A stretch of DNA of 33,379 nt from Catellatospora coxensis (lineage in GTDB: Bacteria; Actinomycetota; Actinomycetes; Mycobacteriales; Micromonosporaceae), in contig NZ_BONI01000094.1 of NCBI RefSeq assembly GCF_016862635.1, forward strand, positions 1 through 33,379, read 5' to 3'. Position 1 is the first letter of the stretch; every line of letters starts with the position of its first letter. Of the stretch, positions 32,771-33,379 are shown piece after piece. The position numbers and the translations under genes are program-made. Under the pieces are notes generated by a model. The model did no database searches. It was not told the origin of the DNA and was given only the letters and a program-made list of their open reading frames with translations.

Positions 32771-33379
32771 GGGACCTCACTGCCTCCTCGGGTTGAAGCA
32801 TGCGGCGCTATCAAGAAACCGTTCGGCGCGGGTCGTCGAATGCCTTTCGGGCACGCCTGTGATAGGCGCGACCGCGTCGGTGCGTCCGGCATTCGTCGTC
32901 GTGCTGAACGGTTCTGGAGTGCGTCTGCGGGGAACGTTCCCACATGGCCGGTGGTGCCGTCCGTGCGGTGGATTCCCACGTCGGCCATCCGGTGGGGGTG
33001 ACCGAAGTCGATGTTAGGGAGAAGTGATCCACGGGACAACACGCATCTCGTAACGTGTGCGACAGAGATCGTTCAGCGGGCGCGAACGGGCGTCGTACAG
33101 TGCCCCCCACCTGCGAGTTCAATGTGACTCGGCAGTAGCTTCCCGGCCAAGTAAGCAACTATTTGGAGAGGCACGGTTGGCACTATTCACTATCCATTAC
33201 GGTCACTCAATGCAATCGTCGGCACGGCTTCGCCACCTCGTCGGCGGGCGTCGGGACACCCGCTGAACTGCGTCGGTGAGCGCTCTCCCGACGTTGCGCA
33301 CCGTAGTTATTCGCGTACGCAACGATGTTTCGGGCAACGCGGCGCCCGCCCGCCGCGACGGCGCGCGGTCTCGCGGCGG
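32771..33379. promoter_or_regulatory. Long intergenic region with several inverted repeats, no convincing gene
   Basis: This 609-nt stretch to the window edge has lower GC in 33100-33220 and only short frames without coding-like codon use. It holds CGAATGCC (32837-32844) with its complement GGCATTCG (32888-32895); ACACG-N10-CGTGT at 33039-33058, overlapping an operator-like ACGCA-TCTCGTAACG-TGTGC (33041-33060); and CGTTGCG (33292-33298) with CGCAACG (33318-33324). A GGAGAGG at 33165-33171 precedes a possible TTG-initiated 29-codon frame ending at 33266, which I do not call. The region probably carries the regulator's promoter and that of a rightward gene beyond the edge. Confidence 0.5.

Noticed and set aside
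33057-33266. A 69-codon open frame near the right edge
   Set aside because: Mixed codon usage, no ribosome site before the first ATG and no recognisable motif. It lies in what looks like a regulatory region.

Overview
The window is very high-GC DNA (roughly three quarters G+C, codons strongly G/C in third position) with GTG/ATG starts, strong GGAGG-type ribosome sites and many 4-nt start/stop overlaps. This points to an actinomycete chromosome, possibly a Micromonosporaceae-type organism, though the family cannot be fixed from sequence alone. I see no rRNA, tRNA, insertion sequence, CRISPR array or phage gene.

The left third (about 1-8950) is a sigma-factor-linked export/glycosylation locus. 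A YCII/DGPF protein faces left. A family-2 glycosyltransferase is translationally coupled to two ABC half-exporters. This operon converges across a large hairpin with a second family-2 glycosyltransferase that lies behind a DUF899 protein. Then comes a YCII protein followed by an ECF42-type sigma factor with a C-terminal TPR-like extension. Three near-identical promoter boxes (TGTCGA/T, 18 nt, CGACTC) match the published ECF42 signature. They sit in front of the glycosyltransferase/ABC operon, the DUF899-glycosyltransferase pair and the YCII-sigma operon, so the locus looks like one small ECF42 regulon.

From about 8961 to 32770 the window holds an enediyne biosynthetic gene cluster. Its centre is a canonical 1922-residue iterative enediyne polyketide synthase (KS-AT-ACP-KR-DH-PPTase) at 23761-29529. 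It is followed in one operon by the E10 hot-dog thioesterase, an E6-type flavin reductase and an E7-type cytochrome P450, and preceded by two tandem DUF1702/UnbL (E3-type) proteins. A leftward operon carries a DUF5987-like small protein, an E9-type GMC oxidoreductase, an AhpD/CMD-like protein and a 14-TM MFS exporter (probable self-resistance). Other members are an epoxide hydrolase (SgcF/NcsF type), a FAD-dependent monooxygenase, an SgcJ/EcaC-family protein, an ABM-like ferredoxin-fold protein, a TIGR03084/DinB-like protein, a second AhpD-like protein, a His-rich four-helix membrane protein coupled to a membrane-anchored CopC-domain protein, and an AraC-type regulator. The UnbV (E4) and UnbU (E5) partners usually found with DUF1702 and the PKS are not in this window.

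The most notable unexplained structure is a 20-bp inverted repeat close to GCGCA-TCTTCGAAGG-TGCGC. Full or partial copies recur about 55-155 nt upstream of most transcription units of the enediyne region. It is a strong candidate for a cluster-specific operator. Other points of interest are the paired AhpD-like proteins, the CopC protein without its usual copper histidines, a possible micro-operon of two tiny ORFs at 11828-12072, and degenerate DXD motifs in both glycosyltransferases.
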